A DNA stretch of 6,212 nt from Rickettsiales bacterium. GTDB lineage: Bacteria; Pseudomonadota; Alphaproteobacteria; Rickettsiales; UBA1997. Every line of letters begins with the position of its first letter. Position 1 is the stretch's first letter. The notes beneath the pieces are model-generated. The model ran no database searches. It worked only from the letters and a program-made list of their open reading frames with translations, and was not told the origin of the DNA. Where the stretch lies: positions 1 through 6,212 of the forward strand of contig JAIRWJ010000109.1 in the NCBI GenBank assembly GCA_031269065.1, read 5' to 3'. A program made the position numbers and the translations under genes. Shown piece by piece: positions 1-6,212 of this stretch.

Positions 1-3000
1 GGGGTGAAGTACTCTCTGGTTTCTTTGCCTTCGGTCTTTATTTCGGCTAGAGTTACTATAAGATCTTTACCATCCCTCACGGCACCCCGGACAGCATAGA
101 GGATATTTCTGCTATGGAGAATTGTGGTCATACCCAGGGCTCCGGGAGGCCCAACCGCTGCAGCACTTAGGCTAATCATGGCTGTATCTGTGGCGATTCT
201 GATTGTTGCATGTCGCAGAAAATTCAGAGTTATTCCTGGCGCCTCTCTGGCTAGCTCTTTGCCAAATTGTAGAGCCTTTTCTCCATATAGCTTCCATTTC
301 TTCGGTTCCTCTGGGGATCTGAAATCTTCAAATGAGATGCTGGGTACACCGTAGATATCCAACAGCCTCGCTATAGAGTCTCCAACACTGAGATCATCTC
401 TAGGGATCTGCCAGCCGATGATTGGGTTGGTGTTCCAGCGGTTCTGGCTAGAGAGGGGGTTAGCTAGAGGATAATTGTCATTGAATAGATCTCTGGCCAC
501 ATTTCTCTGGCTGCTACTGTAGGATTCTGGGATATACAGCAGATGGTCACCACTGACTAGCTGGCTAAAAGGATTGTTGGCTCTACGGTTCTTCTGGGCC
601 AGCATGTCAAGGAAGGGGCTATAGGTATAGTAGGGATCATCGGATCCTTGCATACTATTGTACAAACTACCAAATGTGGTGTCTCGGCCAGTGTCTGTAA
701 ATTTATCCCAGCTGCCAAACTGGCTATCATCAAAGGTGCCCCGGCTATTAAAAGTTCCATATTTGTCAAAGGAAAATGTAGATTTTCCTGTTTTTTTAGT
801 GTCAGCATCAGAATCAGAACCACTGCTAGCAGCACTTCTACCGGCAGCACCACCACCGATCCTGCCAGCGACCTTTTTTCCACCATCACCCAGCAGATTT
901 TCAAGCAATTTTTCTGCACCACCTCCTGCCAAACCTGCCGTTAAACCTACTACCGAACCTACTCCTATACCCTTAAGAACTGCCTGCGCTATTCCCGTCC
1001 AATCATCTTCCCTCTCTTCCCTGTAGGAGATATGCTCTTCGCTATCCTCATCCATGGTGAGACCTCGAATCTCTTCAGCACCATCTTTGCCTAGAGTTGT
1101 CCCAGTACCATCGGCCTTCTTTGTGAAACTTCCATCACTGGTCTGAATTTCCAATTCATTCGTGTACGTCAGATCACTGCTAGTAATACCTACTTTACCT
1201 CTAGGGGCTTTTATTCTGACATTGGCACCTTCGGCATTTGATCTTATTATTTTTTCGCTAACATATTTTTCCTCTATATCCACATCGAGGTGCTTTTCGG
1301 TGGCACCGGCAACGGCGCCTCCGCCTCCGCCGACGGCACCGGCACCAACCACAACGGGAGTGGCCAGACCAGCGGTGGTCGCAATTGCGGCGGCACTTAC
1401 TGCTCCGCCTAATAGGCCAGCCAACGCCATTTTGAGTTTATTTTCTTCTTTATAGGTCTCTAAAAAGGAATCCCTATCCTTCGCATTCTTAAATATCACA
1501 TCCCCTTCGCTGGATGTTATAAGAAGATCCTTGGTTGCTTTCAGGTCTGCGGTGATTGTTGCTGTGTTTGTGCTTTCTATCTCGATGTTTTCAGCCTTTA
1601 TGGTGGCTATCGTGTTTCTGGTAACAGACACGTCTTTGTGGCCTTTGCCGGATTTTAGAGCACCTCCATAGCTGTAATCACTGATTTCTGTATATTCTCC
1701 CTGGACGGATCCGATTTCCACTGTTCCGGCCTTCAACTTTAGAGTTTTGTCTAGGTCTAGAGATGTACCTTCGATGATTGCCTTGTCCTTTATGTCCATA
1801 TGAATTTCTGAGCCGGATAGGGATGAGGCGTACTGGTCTGTTTTGCCGGAGGTAAAGTGTTGCTCACCGGAGCTATATTCTATCCTATTTCGTACCTTTT
1901 CCGTCGTCATCAGCAGATTATTTGCTATAAACTTTCCTATCCCATCGGGGCCAAAGGAGAAGCTGGAACCGATGCTCTCGATCTCAGGTGCGTCAATTAT
2001 TATTTCCTTTGGTTCGGATGGTTCGTCTTCTTTACCATCTGCAATCCTGGGTCCCGAGGATAGAATGCCTATGGTGCCAGAGTCTACGAACCCGCCAAAC
2101 TCAACTAATCTACCTCTCTCCGAGACTACATATTGGTTAGCTATTGCTCTGTTTGATATTTTTTCACCGGACTTCACTGTTCCCCCTTTTTTGGACATAA
2201 CTGTGCCTCCGGTATTGCTGAGGGGTTTGGTGACAAATATGTCCATTTTATTGCTACTGGAAAACAGAATTCCTCGGTTTTCCATCTCATTGGCTCTTAT
2301 AAATAGGAGATTTTCCGCCTCTAGGCGGCTCTGTGAGTTTAGAGGGTCTTCATCCGAATGGCTCCTCTGGGGATCCTGAGTTAGTTTGCCTTTACAGTTT
2401 ATCTCTATGTCTTTGGCTGCTACCACAGATGGTGTATTGGAGTAGAATAGCTCGTCTTTTATATAGTCGGTGTACCAATTGCTGTACCTGGGGCCGAGAT
2501 AAATAGTGTTCCAAAGGATATAGTCTCTGTACTTCCATTCACCGTGGGTTTGGTATCTCACGGGAGCCAAAAAACTGGCCCTCTCATTATTGAGGGTGGT
2601 GCAATTGATTTTTATTTTATTCTTGGCTAGGATGTTGCTGCTCTGGTTCTCTAAGTCATCTACCTCTATCACCACGTTGCTGGCTGCCGACAATTGGGAT
2701 AGGTCTATGGTTAGAGTGACATCTATCTTGTCGGAACCGTGGGCAACCACCTGATAGTAGTCTGATTTATTGCCGGTTTCAACGAACCTGGAGGAGTATG
2801 GTCTGTCTCCGTTGTTTCTACCTATGTTTGCAAGCCGTCTCCCATTTAGATAGAGATTTTTCCCCGACTGTATCACAGATGCCTCGGTGTTTTCGAGTGT
2901 CCAAAACTTCATGTCTATGTCACCTAGTCCACTCATTATTACCGATTCTCCCTTAGTTTTCACCATATTTCCAGCTTTTACAAAAATGCTATGGTCGGAG

Positions 3001-4250
3001 TAGAACAGACTTTTGGATTCTAGTAGAAGATCGATCATAGTATCCACGCTAAGCCGATTTTTGGCTTTTATGGTTGAGTTATGTATGACTATTGATCCGT
3101 TGCCAAATTCATCGATAGTTATACTGTCATCTGATTTACTGATATTTATATTATCAGCTGAAATGTCTGCTGAAGTCAGTTTTAAATTTTCTCCAAACAC
3201 TCTAATGTCTATCCTATCTCCAGCCATGATTGTGGATTTGTCTGCTATATAGAGACCTGTTCCTTTCCCCGACTCCGTTGTGCTTATGTATGCTGACCTT
3301 TTTGCAAAAACATCACTTCCGGACACAATTTCTATGGCTGCTTTCCCCAAACTATCTCCATCGTCGCAGTTTGAACTGACGCTATAGCCCCCCTGGATAT
3401 CGCTAGCTACTCTGGCATTGCCAGTTTTAATATGCAAAACACGGTTAGCTTGAATCCCACCTTTGCAACTTATCATTCTGGCTATTAGGTTCGTATCACC
3501 ACTAACCCTCAACGTATCTAGGGATGGATTACCTAAAAGAGTGATGGTAGCCCTTTTGCCAATCTGGAAGTCAGGCTGAGAGCCATCTAGCAGGCTACCG
3601 CCAACCAGTAGTAGCCTATTTGCTCCGTGGAAAGTAGCTTCACTAATCAGCATGCCACCCTGACTTGCAAATATCAGATCAATCAGATCCCTATTCTCTC
3701 CAACTAACTCTATGTTACCGGATATCTCCATGGGTTCATCTTCAACCATTTCAATGACTAGAGAGTTGATATCGACCGACGGTCCTAGGTTTGGATTGGC
3801 CTTCACAGTAAAGCCTGAACTAGTGGTTGCCGGTGTTGGAGAACTGTTTAATACTAGCTCCCTTCTCTTTTCCCTATTTGACGGTACTTTGAAAGAATCA
3901 AATAGGTTGCGACTTATCCTATTTTCATCGTGAGGAACAATGTTTATAACCAACAGGTCATCATCTTCGTCCCCATCTACTCCCACCTTGCTGCTCTTTG
4001 CTGGCGTCAACGCCCCCCAAGCTGAGGCCAAGGGCAGACAGATACCATTAAACAACAGAGAATGACAAAGGAAGAGACTAATGCACCTTTTGAATCTGCC
4101 ACCCGCCCTCCTATTTGCTGAAGAACGGCTAACCGAATCGGCTAAAACCGATGTAATTCGGTCGTCGGGGTACAACCCGAACGGGGCACCCCCTTCGGGA
4201 AACCTTACCAAAAGACTTTTTCTTTTATTCACACCAGACCTGGATGCCAT
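1..4250 (-). CDS. Large TpsA-type exoprotein (filamentous haemagglutinin / CdiA-like), C-terminus outside the window
   Basis: The frame is open for 1416 codons and runs off the left edge, so the protein is partial at its C-terminus. The ATG at 4250 is preceded by GGAGGG, and an in-frame TAG (4266-4268) rules out a longer start. Residues 1-77 are a long signal sequence: a basic extension, a hydrophobic core (about 57-77) and a probable cut after Ala-Ser-Ala. Residues 98-282 match a haemagglutination-activity (TPS) domain: the VINI strand, the RNLFDSFKV/LVLNSS block, the NPNL motif (152-155) and the LIARMIS...LHIKTGNARV segment. The second motif, usually NPNGI, reads SQGGM (196-200). Residues 300-925 are beta-helix-like; 563-613 resemble the aromatic block before 'TP...AAKDIEI' in FhaB/CdiA, and 755-925 resemble haemagglutinin repeats. 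Gly/Ala-rich hydrophobic stretches follow at 941-984, 1088-1112 and 1347-1390. Such proteins cross the outer membrane through a TpsB pore and act as adhesins or contact-dependent toxins. No TpsB gene lies in the window. Adhesin versus toxin carrier cannot be decided. Confidence 0.93.
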   Translation of the reverse strand, partial: MASRSGVNKRKSLLVRFPEGGAPFGLYPDDRITSVLADSVSRSSANRRAGGRFKRCISLFLCHSLLFNGICLPLASAWGALTPAKSSKVGVDGDEDDDLLVINIVPHDENRISRNLFDSFKVPSNREKRRELVLNSSPTPATTSSGFTVKANPNLGPSVDINSLVIEMVEDEPMEISGNIELVGENRDLIDLIFASQGGMLISEATFHGANRLLLVGGSLLDGSQPDFQIGKRATITLLGNPSLDTLRVSGDTNLIARMISCKGGIQANRVLHIKTGNARVASDIQGGYSVSSNCDDGDSLGKAAIEIVSGSDVFAKRSAYISTTESGKGTGLYIADKSTIMAGDRIDIRVFGENLKLTSADISADNINISKSDDSITIDEFGNGSIVIHNSTIKAKNRLSVDTMIDLLLESKSLFYSDHSIFVKAGNMVKTKGESVIMSGLGDIDMKFWTLENTEASVIQSGKNLYLNGRRLANIGRNNGDRPYSSRFVETGNKSDYYQVVAHGSDKIDVTLTIDLSQLSAASNVVIEVDDLENQSSNILAKNKIKINCTTLNNERASFLAPVRYQTHGEWKYRDYILWNTIYLGPRYSNWYTDYIKDELFYSNTPSVVAAKDIEINCKGKLTQDPQRSHSDEDPLNSQSRLEAENLLFIRANEMENRGILFSSSNKMDIFVTKPLSNTGGTVMSKKGGTVKSGEKISNRAIANQYVVSERGRLVEFGGFVDSGTIGILSSGPRIADGKEDEPSEPKEIIIDAPEIESIGSSFSFGPDGIGKFIANNLLMTTEKVRNRIEYSSGEQHFTSGKTDQYASSLSGSEIHMDIKDKAIIEGTSLDLDKTLKLKAGTVEIGSVQGEYTEISDYSYGGALKSGKGHKDVSVTRNTIATIKAENIEIESTNTATITADLKATKDLLITSSEGDVIFKNAKDRDSFLETYKEENKLKMALAGLLGGAVSAAAIATTAGLATPVVVGAGAVGGGGGAVAGATEKHLDVDIEEKYVSEKIIRSNAEGANVRIKAPRGKVGITSSDLTYTNELEIQTSDGSFTKKADGTGTTLGKDGAEEIRGLTMDEDSEEHISYREEREDDWTGIAQAVLKGIGVGSVVGLTAGLAGGGAEKLLENLLGDGGKKVAGRIGGGAAGRSAASSGSDSDADTKKTGKSTFSFDKYGTFNSRGTFDDSQFGSWDKFTDTGRDTTFGSLYNSMQGSDDPYYTYSPFLDMLAQKNRRANNPFSQLVSGDHLLYIPESYSSSQRNVARDLFNDNYPLANPLSSQNRWNTNPIIGWQIPRDDLSVGDSIARLLDIYGVPSISFEDFRSPEEPKKWKLYGEKALQFGKELAREAPGITLNFLRHATIRIATDTAMISLSAAAVGPPGALGMTTILHSRNILYAVRGAVRDGKDLIVTLAEIKTEGKETREYFT
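4132..4199. repeat. Cluster of short GC-rich palindromes inside the exoprotein's signal extension
   Basis: Successive inverted repeats lie within codons 18-40 of the minus-strand gene. ACCGAAT (4132-4138) pairs with ATTCGGT (4156-4162), and inside it ATCGG (4137-4141) pairs with CCGAT (4148-4152). TCGGG (4165-4169) pairs with CCCGA (4176-4180). CCCGAA (4176-4181) pairs with TTCGGG (4194-4199), enclosing GGGG and CCCC with single mismatches. These options partly exclude one another. The DNA is translated in frame as part of the extension before the hydrophobic signal core. It could be an mRNA structure affecting translation, an in-frame palindromic insertion, or chance in a GC-rich patch. Confidence 0.5.
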
Positions 4251-4254
4251 TTCT

Positions 4255-4260
4255 CCCTCC
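4255..4260 (-). promoter_or_regulatory. Ribosome binding site of the TpsA-type gene
   Basis: The minus strand reads GGAGGG with 4 bases before the ATG at 4250. With the in-frame stop at 4266-4268 and no other start codon between them, this fixes the start of the exoprotein. Confidence 0.85.
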
Positions 4261-4405
4261 GAAACCTATCAGACGGCCCAACACCTTTGTGCAGACGGTA
4301 CAATGTTTTTTTTAAAAATCAATAAGTTCTTGATGTCTGAGGGGAACTGTTAACTGATAAAAATGTAGAGGCAACCTAAACTATCTGCCTACTATATTGT
4401 TTTAT

Positions 4406-4423
4406 AAATAGGCTAGCCTATTT
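4406..4423. repeat. 18-bp perfect palindrome, candidate operator or leader hairpin
   Basis: AAATAGGCTAGCCTATTT is its own reverse complement over all 18 bases. It sits 29 bp before the acetyltransferase ATG and next to the -10-like hexamers of both strands. The symmetry fits the binding site of a dimeric repressor that could act on both genes. Alternatively, on the plus-strand transcript it can fold as a 7-bp stem with a CTAG loop followed by a short T run, as in a weak attenuator. Function is inferred only. Confidence 0.55.
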
Positions 4424-4452
4424 TCCCAGAAAGGCTTAAAGGTGTCTGCTCT

Positions 4453-5097
4453 ATGGATAAAACTCCCAATCCGAATACAATATTTCCTGTGCCAAATGTG
4501 GACACAGTGACCTATGTCAGGCCAACTATTAGAAACAATAATGTAGTTGTTGGTGATTTTACCTACTTCAGCGACAGAGATTTTGAGAAACAGGTAACAC
4601 ATCACTATGATTTCTACGGCGACAAACTCATCATCGGGAAGTTCTGCCAGATAGCTAAGGGAGTGGAGTTTGTCATGAACGGTGCAAATCACCAGATGGC
4701 CTGCGTTTCCACATTCCCTTTTTATGTTTTCGAAGGCTGGGGTGAAGAGGTACCACCCCTTCAAAGCATGCCCCTGAAGGGTAATACAGTCATCGGCAAT
4801 GATGTTTGGATAGGACAGAATGCAACCATATTGCCCGGAGTGGAAATCGGTGATGGAGCTATGGTTGGACTAGACAGTGTGGTCGGAAGTGATGTGGAAC
4901 CATATACCATTGTTGCGGGGAATCCAGCAAAGCCAGTGCGAAAAAGGTTTGATGACGAATTGATTGGGCTTATGCTGAGATTGAAATGGTGGGACAAGCC
5001 CATAGAGGAGATAAGATATCTAATTCCTCTTCTGCATAATAATGATCTCAAAGAGGTGAAACAGACTCTGAATAAAATGCTAGAATATGAGCTCTAG
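4453..5097 (+). CDS. vat: Vat-like xenobiotic O-acetyltransferase (streptogramin A acetyltransferase family)
   Basis: The 214-residue protein has the usual Vat/CatB length. Enzymes of this family use acetyl-CoA to acetylate a hydroxyl of streptogramin A antibiotics (Vat) or chloramphenicol (CatB) in the cytoplasm, as trimers of left-handed parallel beta-helices. Residues 20-38 (YVRPTIRNNNVVVGDFTYF) match the Vat N-terminal strand block. Residues 57-80 (GDKLIIGKFCQIAKG to NGANH) hold the first hexapeptide coils and the catalytic histidine, His80, equivalent to His82 of VatD. Residues 109-158 hold further coils (VIGNDVWIGQNATILPGVEIGDGA, split here for length as VIGNDVWIG and ILPGVEIGDGA) and the VAGNPAKPVRKRF segment that follows. 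The C-terminal helix carries the conserved WWD (179-181). The PNP...I.P opening and NGANHQM favour Vat over CatB. AAAGGTG (4438-4444) is the ribosome binding site. The frame looks intact. The family is certain; the natural substrate is not, since many chromosomal relatives are uncharacterised. Confidence 0.93.
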   Translation: MDKTPNPNTIFPVPNVDTVTYVRPTIRNNNVVVGDFTYFSDRDFEKQVTHHYDFYGDKLIIGKFCQIAKGVEFVMNGANHQMACVSTFPFYVFEGWGEEVPPLQSMPLKGNTVIGNDVWIGQNATILPGVEIGDGAMVGLDSVVGSDVEPYTIVAGNPAKPVRKRFDDELIGLMLRLKWWDKPIEEIRYLIPLLHNNDLKEVKQTLNKMLEYEL

Positions 5098-5109
5098 CCA
5101 ATAGATTTC

Positions 5110-5141
5110 CAATAACCAGGGGGATATGTTATTGCTATTTT
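5110..5141 (+). terminator. Weak terminator-like hairpin after the acetyltransferase gene
   Basis: CAATAAC (5110-5116) and GTTATTG (5128-5134) form a perfect 7-bp stem with an 11-base loop, followed after a few bases by a five-T run (5138-5142 region). It lies 12 bp after the stop codon. The stem is AT-rich, so it would be an inefficient terminator. Confidence 0.4.
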
Positions 5142-5186
5142 TATGTCTAAAATTTTAATTTTTATTCATATTTTTGAAAAAATAGT

Positions 5187-5217
5187 TTGACATAAAAAAA
5201 GTATCGAATAGTATACC
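5187..5217 (+). promoter_or_regulatory. Candidate sigma-70 promoter of the secreted-protein gene
   Basis: A perfect TTGACA -35 box lies at 5187-5192. The best -10 candidates are TAGTAT (5209-5214, 16-bp spacer) and TATACC (5212-5217, 19-bp spacer), each four of six matches. The -35 box follows very A/T-rich DNA (5136-5184) with A and T runs, as in UP elements. The position, about 30 bp before the ATG at 5244, fits a dedicated promoter and suggests transcription independent of the acetyltransferase. Confidence 0.6.
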
Positions 5218-5243
5218 TAGGACAAATCAAATAAGGAAGATTT

Positions 5244-6080
5244 ATGAAGAAAAAATCACTATCGATTTTGTCGCTGGGAATTCTTGTACAGGCAATCGCT
5301 GGTCTACAAGGTTCGGCGCGGGCTAGTGGACTAGGCGTTTGGTTTCCAAATCCAAACGCTAACCAGGAACTGGAGGAGCAAATGGAATGGCAACAGAACA
5401 GTGGTTTCACAATGGACTGGCAGGAGATAGCTGAGATTGCAGTGCAGTCTCTGAACCTGGTAGGAGAACAGCCACAAACCCAAATTATACCAGCATTACC
5501 GGTACTAGAGCAGACACAGACAGAGAAAACGGCTCTGGGAGAAGAAAATATGGACACGCAGGCTGCTGTCGTTATAATCGGTCCGATAGCTAGGCAAACT
5601 CACTCTGTAGATCCAGCGGGGGATGATCTCACAAGTACTCCAGAAGATATTTCAGTTCCGGAAATACTCCCGTCCAGACCGCGAACTCCGACACCAGTTA
5701 TTCAGGGAGAAGGGAGTGACGGGCGAGAAGTAGAGGATGATGGATTGACCAGTGAACCTGTCACTGAGGGTAATGGAACCCGGACTGATGACGAAACCAC
5801 CACGAATGGTGGCTGTATGAGCAATCTAACAGGTTGTGTTATAGGATTGGCAAGACTTGTTTCTCAGATATTTAATACAGTCGCTGAAGTAAACAATGCA
5901 ACCAGACAAAACAGGCTTAACAATGATAATCAACAAAACCAGACGGGAAATAATAGGAATAACGGCAGGAACAACAATGGAGGCACTGGTGGTCGATTGG
6001 GTGGCGGACAGGGGGGCTATTCATACTCCAGTTCAGTTAGCCAGGGTTACAACAATAGACAGAAAAGGAGAAGGAGGTAG
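5244..6080 (+). CDS. Unrecognised secreted protein with Asn/Gly/Arg-rich basic tail
   Basis: I do not recognise this 278-residue protein. The ATG is preceded by AAGGA (5233-5237) at a 6-base spacing. A clear Sec signal peptide spans residues 1-27: MKKK, a hydrophobic core, then Ala-Arg-Ala before Ser28. The mature protein has four zones: a Glu/Gln/Trp-containing segment (34-75, with Trp33, 49 and 59); a Pro/Thr/Glu/Asp-rich, probably disordered linker (76-190) with a short VVIIGPIA patch; a small apolar segment (191-215) holding the only two cysteines, Cys191 and Cys198, which could form a disulfide; and a low-complexity tail (216-278) dominated by Asn, Gly, Gln and Arg, with a Gly/Tyr/Ser stretch and the terminal cluster KRRRR. 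The tail could bind nucleic acid, peptidoglycan or other anionic surfaces, or in a host-associated bacterium act as a host-targeting signal; this is inference. The coding frame is supported by the ribosome binding site, signal peptide and promoter. Its codon use (AGG/AGA, ATA) resembles the other two genes. Confidence 0.85.
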   Translation: MKKKSLSILSLGILVQAIAGLQGSARASGLGVWFPNPNANQELEEQMEWQQNSGFTMDWQEIAEIAVQSLNLVGEQPQTQIIPALPVLEQTQTEKTALGEENMDTQAAVVIIGPIARQTHSVDPAGDDLTSTPEDISVPEILPSRPRTPTPVIQGEGSDGREVEDDGLTSEPVTEGNGTRTDDETTTNGGCMSNLTGCVIGLARLVSQIFNTVAEVNNATRQNRLNNDNQQNQTGNNRNNGRNNNGGTGGRLGGGQGGYSYSSSVSQGYNNRQKRRRR

Positions 6081-6118
6081 GAAAAATCCGAGAAAGATAT
6101 TAATTTAATCTAAGAATT

Positions 6119-6138
6119 CCTCGCACTTTAGTGCGGGG
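6119..6138 (+). terminator. GC-rich hairpin after the secreted-protein gene
   Basis: CCTCGCAC (6119-6126) and GTGCGGGG (6131-6138) form an 8-bp stem with one G-U pair and a TTTA loop, 38 bp after the stop codon. There is no immediate T run; the nearest T-rich stretch (6149-6153) starts about ten bases later. It is probably a terminator or an mRNA 3'-end stabilising structure. The rest of the spacer up to 6212 is T-rich, with a run of seven Ts near the right edge, and I see no gene in it. Confidence 0.5.
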
Positions 6139-6212
6139 TAGCTATGTGTTTTCTCGTCAAGTGCTAATATCTTTGTTGTTTTCTAGAATTTGTTGTGTTT
6201 TTTTATAGGTAC

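Larger units (their letters stand above)
4251..4452. promoter_or_regulatory. Divergent intergenic region between the exoprotein and acetyltransferase genes
   Basis: This 202-bp spacer must hold the promoters of both divergent genes. I see -10-like hexamers near the centre: TATATT (4393-4398) and TATAAA (4403-4408) on the plus strand, and TATAGT (4396-4391) on the minus strand. None has a convincing -35 box at the proper distance, so the promoters are not assigned. An A/T run (4306-4318) lies near the exoprotein start. No RNA gene or convincing leader peptide is seen. Confidence 0.5.

Noticed and set aside
557..922. Minus-strand open frame of 121 codons in another frame of the exoprotein
   Set aside because: It is nested within the long frame, which shows family-consistent sequence on both sides; no frameshift is needed.
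1843..2379. Plus-strand open frame of 178 codons
   Set aside because: It lies wholly antisense to the beta-helix part of the exoprotein, has no recognisable domain, and reflects the codon pattern of the opposite strand.
4081..4353. Plus-strand open frame of 90 codons antisense to the exoprotein start
   Set aside because: It overlaps the signal-sequence region of the minus-strand gene, which has a strong ribosome binding site, a signal peptide and 1416 open codons. The antisense product shows no domain.
4333..4353. Six-codon leader peptide (MSEGNC) upstream of the acetyltransferase
   Set aside because: It has no ribosome binding site and no sense/antisense hairpin pair masking the acetyltransferase start, so translational attenuation is not supported.
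6071..6077. AAGGAGG, a perfect Shine-Dalgarno-like sequence at the end of the secreted-protein gene
   Set aside because: No start codon follows at a usable distance; the match comes from the arginine codons of the basic tail.
5896..6108. Plus-strand open frame overlapping the end of the secreted-protein gene
   Set aside because: It is a +1 shadow of the low-complexity tail with no good ribosome binding site.
6081..6212. Possible small RNA or tRNA in the right-hand spacer
   Set aside because: Only one hairpin is visible; there is no cloverleaf, promoter or TTC-loop signature.

Overview
The window looks like part of a Gram-negative bacterial genome. The best evidence is a very large reading frame on the minus strand with an N-terminal signal sequence, a two-partner-secretion (TPS) domain and filamentous-haemagglutinin-type beta-helix repeats, an architecture found in diderm bacteria. 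Base composition is moderate (around the mid-40s % GC by eye). All three genes use AGG/AGA for arginine, and ATA and CTA codons are frequent. No ribosomal, tRNA or other marker gene is present, so I cannot name the lineage.

Layout: (1) Positions 1-4250, minus strand: one uninterrupted frame of 1416 codons that enters at an ATG with a strong Shine-Dalgarno sequence and runs off the left edge without a stop. It encodes the N-terminal part of a TpsA-type exoprotein (FhaB/HecA/CdiA relatives); its C-terminus, where such proteins may carry a toxin, lies outside the window. (2) Positions 4251-4452: a divergent intergenic region with an 18-bp perfect palindrome. (3) Positions 4453-5097, plus strand: a 214-residue left-handed beta-helix acetyltransferase that closely resembles Vat streptogramin A acetyltransferases and keeps the catalytic histidine. 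(4) Positions 5098-5243: an AT-rich spacer with a weak terminator-like hairpin and a promoter with a perfect TTGACA box. (5) Positions 5244-6080, plus strand: an unrecognised secreted protein of 278 residues with an acidic linker and an Asn/Gly/Arg-rich tail ending in a basic cluster. (6) Positions 6081-6212: non-coding, with a GC-rich hairpin.

Two of the three proteins are predicted to be exported and the third is probably a cytoplasmic antibiotic-modifying enzyme. I see no insertion sequence, CRISPR array, integron or tRNA. The genes appear to be separate transcription units rather than one operon, and I cannot show from sequence that they work together. The most unusual points are the degenerate second TPS motif of the exoprotein, the palindrome-rich DNA translated in frame within its signal-peptide extension, and the orphan secreted protein.
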